64,000 nt of DNA, taken from positions 285,376-349,375 of the forward strand of contig NZ_FOPC01000003.1 of assembly GCF_900113375.1 (NCBI RefSeq), given 5' to 3'. The notes under the pieces were generated by a model. The model made no database searches and had not been told where the DNA came from. It saw only the letters and a program-made list of their open reading frames with translations. A program made the translations under genes and the position numbers. Positions 8,984 through 18,194 of the stretch are shown one piece after another. The DNA is from Algoriphagus hitonicola (GTDB taxonomy: Bacteria > Bacteroidota > Bacteroidia > Cytophagales > Cyclobacteriaceae). Numbering within the stretch: the stretch's first letter is position 1; every line of letters begins with the position of its first letter.

Positions 8984-10525
8984 ATGAAAATTATGCAAAG
9001 GATTAAGCCTCCTAGAGCACTGATAATCGTTGTTTTAAGTTTTTATTTCCTTCATTTTGCTCAGGGACAAAATTCAGAATTTTATCAAAAACTAACTCAA
9101 GCGGATAAACTATTAAATGAGGGTCAAATACAGGAAGCAATCCTAGTATTATCCAATCTTAAAAATCAGGGTATTCAAAATGAGGACCTCAGTAGACTCC
9201 TTGGTAAGGCTTATTATTGGTCCAAGGATTTTCCCAAAACAAAAGAGTTTTTTAAGCAAGAAATTAGCTCCAATCCGGAATTTCTGGAGCTTCAACTCGA
9301 TTATGCACGAATTCGCTACGAATTCCAGGAATGGGAGGCGGCTGAGCAACTTTTGGAAGCGCTTTATCCAAAACTACCCAAGCACCCGGAAATCAACCAA
9401 AAACTTGCCGAGATCAATTACTGGACCGGAGGGAGTAAAGAAAAATCTCTGGAATTTCTGGAAAGGATTTTATCCGAATACCCCAATAATCCATCAGCAG
9501 GGCAATTAAAGGAAGAAATTATTTCACAAACTGCCCCCCTATTGTCTATTCAATCGGGATATTATTCGGATTCGCAGCCACTTCGCTATGGTATAATCGG
9601 AGGGAAATTCAGCGGCTATCAATCTTCTAAACTCCAGCCCTTCATTCGAATCGAAAATAGGTTTTATGCTGAAAACCAACGAATCAGCTTATTGGAGTTG
9701 GGAAATAAATTAGCCTTTCCCAGTTCTAAAACGACCTTGATATTAACAGGTGGATTGGTCCAAAATAGCAGGTTCAATGAATTGGATTTCACGTATGAAG
9801 CCTCTTTAGAACAAGGATTGGGAAAGGGATTTTTTGCCGGAGCTGCTCTCGGCAAAGAAGCATACTTGTACACCTTGGCTAGTTTGGAAGAGGTCATCAG
9901 TCCCAAATTAGCTCAAATAAGTCTTGAGCGAAAATCTGAGAATTCCTGGATGGGAAAATTTCAGGCAAATCAACGAACATTTGAATCGGATAATAAACTT
10001 CAAATGCTCAGCTTGTGGGTTTTAATTCCAATCATAAAATCACAGAGCGTTAAGTTTTATCTTGGCTACTCGGGTACTTTGGCAGATACCGATAGCGTGC
10101 GATTTGAAACGGTTTCCATGCCTAGTCCTCCTATTAGACCTAGTTTTGGCGAACTCATCCCCGGGGCTTATAGTCCTTATTTTACTCCGATCAATCAATC
10201 CATTCTTGGAGCGTTAGCTAAAATTTCATTGGATTTGGGAGAAAGTCAAAACATCAGCATCACGGGCAATTATGGAGTGTTTGCAGAAATATCCAATCCC
10301 AATATTTATTACTTCGGGCCTGAAACCCCAGGAAATGCTCCAATTAACACGGAAAACATGGTTTTACTTTTCAATACAGAAACTTATAACCCAGTCGAAT
10401 TGAAATTTGAATATTCCAATACCTTTTCAGAGCGTACCAGCATCAATCTCTCCTATCAATACCAAAAAACCATATTTTTTGACAGCCATTTTGTAGCCTT
10501 TAATCTTAATCTAAAGCTTTACTAA
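8984..10525 (+). CDS. TPR plus outer-membrane beta-barrel protein (YaiO-like)
   Basis: A 513-residue exported protein. Residues 1-30 form a signal peptide ending FAQG. Residues about 35-185 are three to four tetratricopeptide repeats, for example ADKLLNEGQIQEAILVL and LLGKAYYWSKDFPKTKEFF. The remainder is a chain of alternating strands with many Tyr, Phe and Ser that ends in LNLKLY, a terminal aromatic typical of outer-membrane barrels; this domain order matches YaiO-type proteins and, more broadly, TPR-barrel exporters such as PgaA or BcsC. First gene of a three-gene operon: its stop TAA overlaps the next ATG by one base. An ATG at 8993 is an alternative start. Export of the polymer made by the next gene is an inference. 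Confidence 0.78.
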   Translation: MKIMQRIKPPRALIIVVLSFYFLHFAQGQNSEFYQKLTQADKLLNEGQIQEAILVLSNLKNQGIQNEDLSRLLGKAYYWSKDFPKTKEFFKQEISSNPEFLELQLDYARIRYEFQEWEAAEQLLEALYPKLPKHPEINQKLAEINYWTGGSKEKSLEFLERILSEYPNNPSAGQLKEEIISQTAPLLSIQSGYYSDSQPLRYGIIGGKFSGYQSSKLQPFIRIENRFYAENQRISLLELGNKLAFPSSKTTLILTGGLVQNSRFNELDFTYEASLEQGLGKGFFAGAALGKEAYLYTLASLEEVISPKLAQISLERKSENSWMGKFQANQRTFESDNKLQMLSLWVLIPIIKSQSVKFYLGYSGTLADTDSVRFETVSMPSPPIRPSFGELIPGAYSPYFTPINQSILGALAKISLDLGESQNISITGNYGVFAEISNPNIYYFGPETPGNAPINTENMVLLFNTETYNPVELKFEYSNTFSERTSINLSYQYQKTIFFDSHFVAFNLNLKLY

Positions 10526-12108
10526 TGGACCCGATTTTTTCAAAACAATTCTGGAGTCAAAGCGAAGCTAAAGACGTTGGTTACTTTCAAAAGTTGATCC
10601 TTCTTAGTTTGGTGATCTCCGGGATAATTTCCATTCTGCGGTTTGCCGATTGGTGGTTTCGAGAGGAGCATTTGGGCAATCTTGCGCTTTTTGTGATTTT
10701 ATCGGTCACGCTATGGTACGGGATGCTGCGTCTGATCATTATCTGGATCAATTACCTGGGGATAAAAAAACCTGAATTTAAGGAAGCGCCAAAAGGACTT
10801 TCAGTTGCGATTTTTACTACAAGTTCACCGGGCGAACCCCTTTCCATGTTTGAAAAAACACTGGAGGCATGCTCCAAAATCACCTATCCCCACACCACCT
10901 ACTTACTGGATGATACGCAGGATTATCGTTTCCGTGAAGTTGCAGAAAAATACGGCGCCGTTTGGCTAGAACTCGTAGGCCTCCCAGGAGCCAAGGCAGG
11001 AAAAATTAATGCTGCCCTTCAACAAACCAAAGAGGAATTTATCCTGGTTTTAGATCCGGATCATGTTCCTTTTCCAAATTTTCTGGATCAAACCTTAGGT
11101 TTTTTCTCCGACTCAGAGGTGGGTTTTGTGCAGGTTTCCCAAGGATATTACAATCAATACCGATCCTTTACCGCTCAAGCCGCTGCTGAACAAACTTATA
11201 CCTTTTATGGCCCCACACAGATGGGCATGCATGGATACAACTGTACGGTGGCCATCGGTGCCAATTGCACTTTTCGGAGAAAAGCCCTGGAATCCATCGG
11301 AGGACATGGGATAGGCTTGGCAGAGGATTTGGTGACTTCCATTAGAATTCATGCCGAAGGATGGAAATCAATTTATCATCCGGTCATAGTGGCTCGGGGA
11401 TTGGTTCCAGAAGATTTTGGATCCTTTTGCAAACAGCAACTCAAATGGGCACGAGGAGTACATGAAGTGCTTTTTGATGAAGTCCCGAGACTGTTTGGTA
11501 AATTAAGTTTTTGGCAAAAACTATCCTATTTTACTATTGGGACCTATTATCTAGAGGGATTGGTTTCCCTAATTTATCTTTTGATTCCTTTTCTCTTCTT
11601 TTGGATGGACTTGCTGCCTGCCAAAATGTATTTCGTTGAATTTTTGGAGTTTGGATTTCCGGTTTTATTTTTTTCTACCGTCATCTACTTCTATGTGCAG
11701 CAATGGCTTTGTTTTCCAAAGGATGAATCAGGACTGCACTGGAGAGGGATGGTCATGAAATTTGCCTGCTGGCCCGTGTATCTGATGGGTTTTTTGCTTT
11801 CGTTAGTCAATAAAAAAATTCCGTACATTCCTACTGCCAAACAATCGGTAAGGGGGAAGATTTCACCTTTTGCAAAACCCTTATTGATTCAGGTAGTCAT
11901 TTATCTGATTACAGTAGTTTATTTGATTTATACCCGCAAGTACAATTTGAATGAATTGGAACTGATCGAAACGGCTGAAATCACCTATGGAATGATGGCT
12001 TTTGCCACGATTCCGTTTCTGATGGCCTTGATGGGACTTTATGCGGTGTGGGAATCCAGCCGATTGAATCCCGAAAGTCCGTGGCAAAAAATCCCCAAAT
12101 CCTCTTGA
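10525..12108 (+). CDS. Membrane glycosyltransferase family 2, processive synthase type
   Basis: A 527-residue inner-membrane enzyme like cellulose, PNAG or alginate synthases. Two helices (about 22-40 and 54-75) precede a cytosolic GT2 domain with the expected motifs in order: LLDD at 127-130, DPDH at 177-180 (metal-binding DxD), FVQVSQ at 201-206, AED at 266-268 (catalytic base) and QQLKWARG at 304-311. Four or more C-terminal helices follow. In the QxxRW signature the Arg is replaced by Lys307. There is no PilZ domain, so no c-di-GMP control within the chain. It overlaps the upstream TPR-barrel gene by one base and the GH26 gene follows after 10 bases. The sugar used is unknown. Confidence 0.85.
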   Translation: MDPIFSKQFWSQSEAKDVGYFQKLILLSLVISGIISILRFADWWFREEHLGNLALFVILSVTLWYGMLRLIIIWINYLGIKKPEFKEAPKGLSVAIFTTSSPGEPLSMFEKTLEACSKITYPHTTYLLDDTQDYRFREVAEKYGAVWLELVGLPGAKAGKINAALQQTKEEFILVLDPDHVPFPNFLDQTLGFFSDSEVGFVQVSQGYYNQYRSFTAQAAAEQTYTFYGPTQMGMHGYNCTVAIGANCTFRRKALESIGGHGIGLAEDLVTSIRIHAEGWKSIYHPVIVARGLVPEDFGSFCKQQLKWARGVHEVLFDEVPRLFGKLSFWQKLSYFTIGTYYLEGLVSLIYLLIPFLFFWMDLLPAKMYFVEFLEFGFPVLFFSTVIYFYVQQWLCFPKDESGLHWRGMVMKFACWPVYLMGFLLSLVNKKIPYIPTAKQSVRGKISPFAKPLLIQVVIYLITVVYLIYTRKYNLNELELIETAEITYGMMAFATIPFLMALMGLYAVWESSRLNPESPWQKIPKSS

Positions 12109-12118
12109 TCTAATACCC

Positions 12119-13264
12119 ATGAAATCACCCATAAAACGAATAGCATCAACTCTTTTTGTAATAGCGATTGCCTCCATTTTGCTCATAGGAATTGCTTTTG
12201 TAGGAAAAGAATCCACCGGACCTGTTGAGGATTTCTTTCGGGGAATCAGCGGTTCTGTTTCCAAATTGGAAGAGGATTACATTCTTAAAAAACGAAGTGA
12301 AACTAGAGCGGATAAATTGGATTGGTTGGCTGAATACAAGCAAAATTCAGACTTGCTGAAAAATCCTGATCCGGTTTTTTTAGGAGCATATGACAATCAA
12401 GCCATTCCTTCATTCCAACCAATTATCGATTTAGAAGACAGTTTAGGTGTGACTTTCCCCTTTATTCATTTTTATACCGCTTGGGGAAGCAAACGAGAAC
12501 AGCGATTTCCAATTGAACAAATTCGGGCTATTTCCACCCTTGGATCCATTCCTTTCCTGACTTGGGAACCTTGGTTAAATGATTTCTCGGAAGAAGAAAT
12601 TCCATCTTTGGGTTCATCCGAGGACAGGGATAAAAGCGGTCTAAAAGATATTGCATCTGGACTTTATGATCCCTATTTAATCCGATGGGCGAAAGAAGCG
12701 AAAAATACCCAAACGACCATTTTACTGCGGATGGGGCATGAAATGAATGACCCCTATCGCTACCCTTGGGGTCCGCAAAATAATCAACCTGAGGATTTCG
12801 TGGCAGCTTGGCGCCACGTGGTGAATTTATTCCGAGAGCAGGGAGCTGATAATGTACTCTGGGTCTGGGCACCGCATTTGGCTTATGGCTATTTTGAGGA
12901 ATATTATCCCGGGGATGAATATGTGGACTGGGTCGGAACAGGAACGCTCAATTACGGAACGGTGGCTCCCTGGAGCGAATGGTGGAGTTTTGATGAAATA
13001 TTTGCAAAATATTACGAAGAGTTTGCCGCGTTCAAAAAACCGATACTATTGTCTGAATTTGGATCTTTGGCAGTTGGTGGAAATCGTGCAGAGTGGTATG
13101 GTAAGGCTTTTGAGAATTTCCCCCAGCGTTTTCCACAAGTGAAAGCTCTTGTCTTTTTTCACAATAAAAATGATGCAACTACGACCTTTCAATCCTTAAA
13201 TTGGTACATCATCAATGATTCGGAAACCTTATCGGAGATCAAGAAACAATTTCAAACCTGGTAA
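12119..13264 (+). CDS. Membrane-anchored GH26-like glycoside hydrolase
   Basis: A 381-residue protein with an N-terminal transmembrane anchor or signal (about residues 8-28) followed by a TIM-barrel hydrolase domain. RMGHEMND (about residues 204-211) carries the predicted acid/base Glu and LLSEFGS (about 311-317) the predicted nucleophile; WLNDF, PWGPQN and WVWAPH are also GH26-like. GH26 members are mostly beta-mannanases, with some lichenases and beta-1,3-xylanases. As the last gene of a unit with a GT2 synthase and an export barrel, it takes the place of BcsZ, PgaB or AlgL: a periplasmic hydrolase acting on the nascent chain. That role and a mannan- or glucan-like product are inferences. 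Confidence 0.82.
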   Translation: MKSPIKRIASTLFVIAIASILLIGIAFVGKESTGPVEDFFRGISGSVSKLEEDYILKKRSETRADKLDWLAEYKQNSDLLKNPDPVFLGAYDNQAIPSFQPIIDLEDSLGVTFPFIHFYTAWGSKREQRFPIEQIRAISTLGSIPFLTWEPWLNDFSEEEIPSLGSSEDRDKSGLKDIASGLYDPYLIRWAKEAKNTQTTILLRMGHEMNDPYRYPWGPQNNQPEDFVAAWRHVVNLFREQGADNVLWVWAPHLAYGYFEEYYPGDEYVDWVGTGTLNYGTVAPWSEWWSFDEIFAKYYEEFAAFKKPILLSEFGSLAVGGNRAEWYGKAFENFPQRFPQVKALVFFHNKNDATTTFQSLNWYIINDSETLSEIKKQFQTW

Positions 13265-13574
13265 TTGAATTTATTCCAAGTACATCACCTATTCGATGTT
13301 CTAATTGGTAAATGAGCCAAGCTATTTTCTACTTTTTAATCCAAACCCATGCGAATGATCGTAGTTTCTAAGGTTGGAATAGCGAAGCTTAAACTGAAAA
13401 GAAAAATCAGCTTATACTCAGATACTATTCATTTCATTAAAAAATGTAAAAATCAAATTATTTTGAATGGGTATGCAACCATTTTAAATTAATTGAAGTT
13501 TAACCCACAATGAATTATTTGTTAATTCGTTTAAAAACCAACTAATTATATTTGATATCTACAAATTCTCTGAC
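13265..13574. other. AT-rich intergenic region
   Basis: No gene seen. There is no obvious terminator hairpin after the GH26 gene. The right end holds the promoter candidate for the small ACP-like gene. Confidence 0.5.
13547..13554 (+). promoter_or_regulatory. Candidate -7 box
   Basis: TATATTTG fits TAnnTTTG, 20 bases before the ATG at 13575. The nearest TTTG (13518-13521) is 25 bases away, longer than the norm. Confidence 0.45.
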
Positions 13575-13823
13575 ATGAATCAGCATTTTTCAAGAATAAA
13601 AAAAGCCGTAGAAGTTTTTCATTCTTATGGAATATATGTCCATGGCCAGCGTAAAAATGATCATTTCATTCAAAAATTAAATATGGATCCCATTTTTGTC
13701 AATGGGTTGATTTTTGAATTGGAGTATCAGCTTCAGGTAAATCTGCAGGAAGAAAAAATCCAAAATGCCGGCACACCTAAAGCTCTAATCGACCTCCTAC
13801 TCGACCTGCCTCGGGATAATTAA
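13575..13823 (+). CDS. Acyl-carrier-protein-like protein lacking the phosphopantetheine serine
   Basis: An 82-residue acidic protein whose second half reads like the helix II-IV part of an acyl carrier protein: a DP-I turn at 38-40 followed by the LIFELEYQLQVNL helix, then EEKIQNAGTPKALIDLLL. In true carriers the turn is DSL and its Ser carries the prosthetic group; here the position is Pro39 with no neighbouring Ser. It could therefore be a degenerate carrier or a structural protein using the same fold. It stands 65 bases upstream of a CAP-domain gene. Resemblance judged by eye only. Confidence 0.5.
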   Translation: MNQHFSRIKKAVEVFHSYGIYVHGQRKNDHFIQKLNMDPIFVNGLIFELEYQLQVNLQEEKIQNAGTPKALIDLLLDLPRDN

Positions 13824-13888
13824 ATTTTTGACCGAATACACTAAAAGCCGCATTTTGTCGTCTCTTTTTTGGAACGAATTGAGAATAA

Positions 13889-14569
13889 ATGAAGCAGCTT
13901 ATCCTGATATTTCTGATGCCCTTTTTCATTTTCCAAAAGGCATTGGGTCAGAATTGGAAGTCCCAAAACTATCAAAATCTTACTTGGGAGGATTTTTTCA
14001 ATCAGCCGCAAGCCAATCAACCCATCGATTACCGGGATATAGATTATGGTCTTTTACATGCTGCAATTTATTATGCCACCAATGAGCAGCGAAGTCAACA
14101 TGGCCTAGGTCCGTTAAAATATTCTTTTCGGATCGAGCAGCTATCCGCCTCGCATGCCTCGGATATGGTGAATTATAATTTTTATGGTCACTTCAGTACC
14201 ATCCGAAATAAACGACTGCTCCGGGATCGATTTCAAATCGTCGGATTGAATCCAGGTCAAATTGCAGAAAACATCAGCAGTACGGCCGGTTTAGATTATG
14301 AATATGGACGACCTGTCGGGGCTCCGCAGTCACCGGGAGACTTTTACTATCGAAGCTCCAGTCAAGGCGAACCAGTACAGCGACATACTTATGCCAGCTA
14401 TGCAAAAGAAGTCGTTAAGCTTTGGATGGATTCACCCGGACACCGAGCCAACATCCTAAGCCCATCTTTTCGTTATTTGGGTGTAGGATGCGCAGTTTAT
14501 CCTGAGAAAAAGCTTTTTAATATGCCATATTTCATCAATGTGCAGTGCTTCAGCAATTCGATAAACTGA
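13889..14569 (+). CDS. Exported CAP-domain (SCP/PR1-like) protein
   Basis: A 226-residue protein with a signal peptide (residues 1-20, ending ALGQ). The mature part is a CAP domain: NEQRSQHGLGPLKYS, the ASDMVNYNFYGHFS histidine motif, IAENIS, and WMDSPGHRANIL with the second conserved His, followed by YLGVGCAVY. Bacterial CAP proteins are exported and of mostly unknown function. Length and motif order are normal for a single-domain form. The start is the ATG giving MKQLILIF; an overlapping ORF in another frame at 13828 is a shadow. Confidence 0.88.
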   Translation: MKQLILIFLMPFFIFQKALGQNWKSQNYQNLTWEDFFNQPQANQPIDYRDIDYGLLHAAIYYATNEQRSQHGLGPLKYSFRIEQLSASHASDMVNYNFYGHFSTIRNKRLLRDRFQIVGLNPGQIAENISSTAGLDYEYGRPVGAPQSPGDFYYRSSSQGEPVQRHTYASYAKEVVKLWMDSPGHRANILSPSFRYLGVGCAVYPEKKLFNMPYFINVQCFSNSIN

Positions 14570-14645
14570 CACAAATACGCTATTTGCCTTATTGCTAAAG
14601 CAGCCCCTTAAGTTGAGTTTTGGTGACACATCAAAATTCAACTCT

Positions 14646-15401
14646 ATGAAATTCAACTCGTATTCTTTTCTTGTTCTTTTTGCGGTAGTAGCCTTTTCCA
14701 TTAGCTCTTGCAGTGATTCGGACGAAAATCCACAAGATCAGCAAAGTAGCAACCCACTTCCTGATTTTGGGGACGCGGATGGAGTGATGGCTGCGATCAA
14801 AGCCAAATCCAATCTACCGGATGGAACCCCCTCTCTCCCGGGTATGGCAGACATTCTGATTGATGTCGCTAACGCTAATTTTTATTCTTCTCCCAGCGGA
14901 GGAACTTTGGTCAATGTCGGAGCCGTAAGCCTGAATGAGTTTGACCTTCAAAATGTAGGTGGAAATGCTTACATCAACAATTTCACAGATATTACCTTGG
15001 AAATTAATTCCGGTCAGACTAACAAGTGGTCGGTTACCGGAGATAATGGGTTTGCAGGGTTTACGCATACCACGACCAAACCCATGCCTGGCGTGGTCCG
15101 ATTTCAAACCAGCGTACCGGAGGAATTTACACTAAGTGCAGGTGTGGAATTGAGCGTTCAGCAACTTCCTTCGGGAGTAGATAATTTATTGTGGGTGGTT
15201 TCTGATGGAAGCAAGGTGATTACCAAAGAAGCCCGTGCAACATCCGTCACTTTTTCAGCGAGTGAATTAAATGAATTATCCGCTTCTGGTACTGCCCTGG
15301 TGCAAGTAGCTGCCTACAACAGCGAAAGTCAGACCTTCGGAGGAAAGAAAATCTACTTTATCAATGAGACCGTGGATAGCAAATTTGTGACCTTGAACTA
15401 A
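14646..15401 (+). CDS. Lipoprotein of unknown function
   Basis: A 251-residue lipoprotein. From the ATG at 14646 the signal runs MKFNSYSFLVLFAVVAFSISSC, with the lipobox SSC (Cys22) followed by SDSDEN, an acidic tail that in Bacteroidota often marks export to the surface. The mature protein is all-beta in appearance (many Val, Thr and Ser strands, two Gly-rich turns) and ends in a domain with GKKIYFINETVDSKFV. I do not recognise a family. An in-frame ATG at 14592 would place 18 residues before the signal and is unlikely. A hairpin terminator follows at 15422. Confidence 0.75.
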   Translation: MKFNSYSFLVLFAVVAFSISSCSDSDENPQDQQSSNPLPDFGDADGVMAAIKAKSNLPDGTPSLPGMADILIDVANANFYSSPSGGTLVNVGAVSLNEFDLQNVGGNAYINNFTDITLEINSGQTNKWSVTGDNGFAGFTHTTTKPMPGVVRFQTSVPEEFTLSAGVELSVQQLPSGVDNLLWVVSDGSKVITKEARATSVTFSASELNELSASGTALVQVAAYNSESQTFGGKKIYFINETVDSKFVTLN

Positions 15402-15421
15402 AAGACAAGAATTTTTCATTT

Positions 15422-15455
15422 AGTCGATCCTTTTACTGTAGGGATCGACTTTTTT
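15422..15455 (+). terminator. Intrinsic terminator
   Basis: AGTCGATCC at 15422-15430 pairs with GGATCGACT at 15442-15450 and is followed by six T residues. Confidence 0.88.
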
Positions 15456-15514
15456 ATGGGCAGTGAAACCTCTTGGAGAGTGATGGGGTTTAGACAAATA
15501 AAGAAACTCATCCC

Positions 15515-16618
15515 TTGAAAATTCCACGTCCTTTAAAAACCAAAATCGTCCTGATTCCTCTTCTGGCAATGGGGCTTTTATTTTCATTTTTTCTTATGCC
15601 AAGCAAAGACAACACGCTCAACTATACCGAAAATCCTTCACTCTCATACGCAGCCATTCCTGCTGTTTGGAAAGGTACTCCTCAATTATCTGATGGGACT
15701 TATCAAAATCTTTTTTATCCCTTTGAGTCCAGTCTTTGGGAGGTTTTGAAATGGAAGCTTTCCAAAAACCCCTATGCTGATCAAAAGGAAAAGGATGATA
15801 GAAGGCTGGAGTTACAGCAGATTTCCAATTTCAATCCAAACGGTCTCGACCAGCTGATTTGGTTAGGGCATGCATCTTTTTTGATTCATCTCAACGGAAA
15901 AACGATCATCACCGACCCAGTTTGGTTGGACAATTGGGTTTTGAAGCGAAACAGCGAACTTCCAATCGATCCCAAACAACTTCAACACATCGACTATATT
16001 TTGATTTCCCATGATCACAGAGATCACTGTGATGAGGAAACTATAAAACTGATTACTTCTCTCAATCCCAAGGTGAAGATTCTGGCGGGCCTAAATATGA
16101 AACCCCTGATTCAAGATTGGACTGGAAAATCTGTCCAAATCGAAGAAGCGGGTTGGTTTCAGCAATTCTCAGGAGATGCAGATCTTCGGATTACCTATGT
16201 CCCTGCCAGACATTGGTCCAGACGAGGACTATCAGATACCAATCAGCGACTCTGGGGAGGTTTTTATATTCAGACTTCTGAGAAGAGTATATACTTTATG
16301 GGGGATTCGGGCTATGGGCCACATTTCAAAATGATTAGTGAAACCATGGGCGCTCCAGATTATGCTTTAATGGGAGTTGGAGCATTTCGGCCAGAGTGGT
16401 TTATGAATGCCTCCCATACCAGTCCACAGGATGCGGGCAAGGCTTTTATCGAAATGGACGGCAAACATTTTATTCCCATGCATTTTGGTACTTTTGATTT
16501 ATCTGACGAACCCCTTCTCGAGCCACTCGATATTTTAACCAACTCACCGGAACTTACCAATAACCGATTGGTGAATCCGATTTTGGGTAAAAATCTGCTT
16601 CAAAATCTTCCAGAGTAA
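15515..16618 (+). CDS. MBL-fold metallohydrolase (UlaG/NAPE-PLD-like)
   Basis: A 367-residue protein starting at TTG (15515): this start supplies a basic N-terminus (MKIPRPLKTK) and a membrane anchor or signal through about residue 28, both lost if the ATG at 15569 is used. The metal-binding motif is HDHRDHCD near 168-175, preceded by WLGHASFLIHLNGK, with MGDSGYG and PMHFGTFDLSDEP supplying later ligands. This is the beta-lactamase-superfamily 2 type close to NAPE-phospholipase D and UlaG lactonase; the substrate is not predictable. It converges on the MATE exporter gene with only one base between the two stop codons. Confidence 0.85.
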   Translation: MKIPRPLKTKIVLIPLLAMGLLFSFFLMPSKDNTLNYTENPSLSYAAIPAVWKGTPQLSDGTYQNLFYPFESSLWEVLKWKLSKNPYADQKEKDDRRLELQQISNFNPNGLDQLIWLGHASFLIHLNGKTIITDPVWLDNWVLKRNSELPIDPKQLQHIDYILISHDHRDHCDEETIKLITSLNPKVKILAGLNMKPLIQDWTGKSVQIEEAGWFQQFSGDADLRITYVPARHWSRRGLSDTNQRLWGGFYIQTSEKSIYFMGDSGYGPHFKMISETMGAPDYALMGVGAFRPEWFMNASHTSPQDAGKAFIEMDGKHFIPMHFGTFDLSDEPLLEPLDILTNSPELTNNRLVNPILGKNLLQNLPE

Positions 16619-16619
16619 T

Positions 16620-17999
16620 CTATACTGCCACTTTTTTCCATTTTCCCCTTCGGAAAAAGAACAGGGCTACCAAGGCATGAAAGGAATGTGAAAAGGCAAT
16701 GGCAATAAAAATTCCCAAGTATTCCATTTCCATGGGAAATGCTAAAAACCAAGCCAACGGAATTTCCAAAAACCATAGAACTCCAATATTGATATAAGCA
16801 GGAGTTTTTGTATCTCCGGCACCATTGAATGCCTGTGTCAAAACCATTCCCACAGCAAAAAACACATACCCCAAAACGATTACCCAGAGACCCTGTGCAG
16901 CAATATCCCTGACCTCGGGAATCTCGGTAAAAAAGCCGGCTAATTCGGAAGAAAACAGCAAGTAAATTCCAGTCACCGAAGCCATAAAAATCACACAATA
17001 TCGAGTCGTCATCCAAACCGCCTTTTCGGCCCGCTCGACTTCATTGGCACCTAAATTCTGTCCGACTAATGTCGCTGCAGCACCCGAAATTCCCCAAGCC
17101 GGAAGTATCGTGAAAATCAATACCCGCATCGCTATGGTATATCCGGCCAAAGCTGCAGACCCAAATTCGGCATTCATCCGGGTCAGCGCAATCCATGAAA
17201 CCGAGTCAATGAGAAACTGTCCCATTCCGCCTGCGGCAATGTCCATGATTTTTTTAATCGTTTGCCACTTGATTTTCATATGTCTGGCAGCAATCTGAAG
17301 TCTGTGCTTTCCATTAAACAAGTGGTATAATTGATAAACCACGCCCAAACTTCTCCCCAGTGTAGTCGCTATAGCCGCTCCTTCCAAACCATACCCTGCC
17401 CAGCTTCCTATCCCAAAAATCAAAATCGGATCCAATACTATGTTAAATCCATTGGCGATCCACAACGAGCGCATCGCATGATGAGCTTGACCCGCACCAC
17501 GAAATGCTCCATTGATCAAAAAAAGTAGCATAATTGCCGAGTTACCCGCGAAAATAATCCTCGTATAAGATACGCCTGTATGGACTACTTGCTCCTCTGC
17601 CCCCATCAATCTCAGGACGTCTTCGGCAAAAACCCATCCTAACACGCCCAAAATAATGGAAATCACACCCCCTACGATCAAAAGCTGAAAGGCAACCGCA
17701 CCGGCTTGATCGTATTCTTTCTCACCAAATCTCCGCGAAACCAAAGCCGTCGCAGCCATACTGATCCCAAATCCTACGGCATATACCAATACAATCACAG
17801 ACTCGGTCAACCCCACTGTAGCAATGGCATGTTCACCCAACTTGGCCACAAAAAATATATCCACCACTGCAAAGGCCGACTCCATCATCATTTCCAGAAT
17901 CATAGGAATGGCCAAAACCCAAATGGCTGTTTTCAACCCCAAGGTGGTGAAGTCCTGCTCTTTTCCAAGAATAGCGTCTTTGATGAGTTGAAAATTCAT
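16620..17999 (-). CDS. MATE-family efflux transporter
   Basis: A 459-residue inner-membrane protein with 12 predicted helices in two homologous halves, as expected for MATE exporters, which expel drugs or metabolites with Na+ or H+. The first half has MILEMMMESAFAVVDIFFVAKLGEHAIATVGL, the second half NAEFGSAALAGYTIAMRV and GAAATLVGQNLGA, the latter being the family's GQNxGA region. Length is typical. It is a single-gene unit converging with the MBL-fold gene, and no regulator is adjacent. Specific substrate unknown. Confidence 0.93.
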   Translation of the reverse strand: MNFQLIKDAILGKEQDFTTLGLKTAIWVLAIPMILEMMMESAFAVVDIFFVAKLGEHAIATVGLTESVIVLVYAVGFGISMAATALVSRRFGEKEYDQAGAVAFQLLIVGGVISIILGVLGWVFAEDVLRLMGAEEQVVHTGVSYTRIIFAGNSAIMLLFLINGAFRGAGQAHHAMRSLWIANGFNIVLDPILIFGIGSWAGYGLEGAAIATTLGRSLGVVYQLYHLFNGKHRLQIAARHMKIKWQTIKKIMDIAAGGMGQFLIDSVSWIALTRMNAEFGSAALAGYTIAMRVLIFTILPAWGISGAAATLVGQNLGANEVERAEKAVWMTTRYCVIFMASVTGIYLLFSSELAGFFTEIPEVRDIAAQGLWVIVLGYVFFAVGMVLTQAFNGAGDTKTPAYINIGVLWFLEIPLAWFLAFPMEMEYLGIFIAIAFSHSFHALVALFFFRRGKWKKVAV

Positions 18000-18194
18000 T
18001 TTGGGGAAAAATTTATCGACAGCAAAAATAAGCCAATGATTTCAGTTAAAATCATTTTCTACTATCATTAAAGCTCCTGAAAGTGACAAAAATTGTCAAG
18101 AATAATTTCCTTGAGACTTTGAACTGAATTGTAATCCCATCAGTTTTACATCCATCTAATCGAATGGACCTTGAATCCATTAATTGATTTGACT

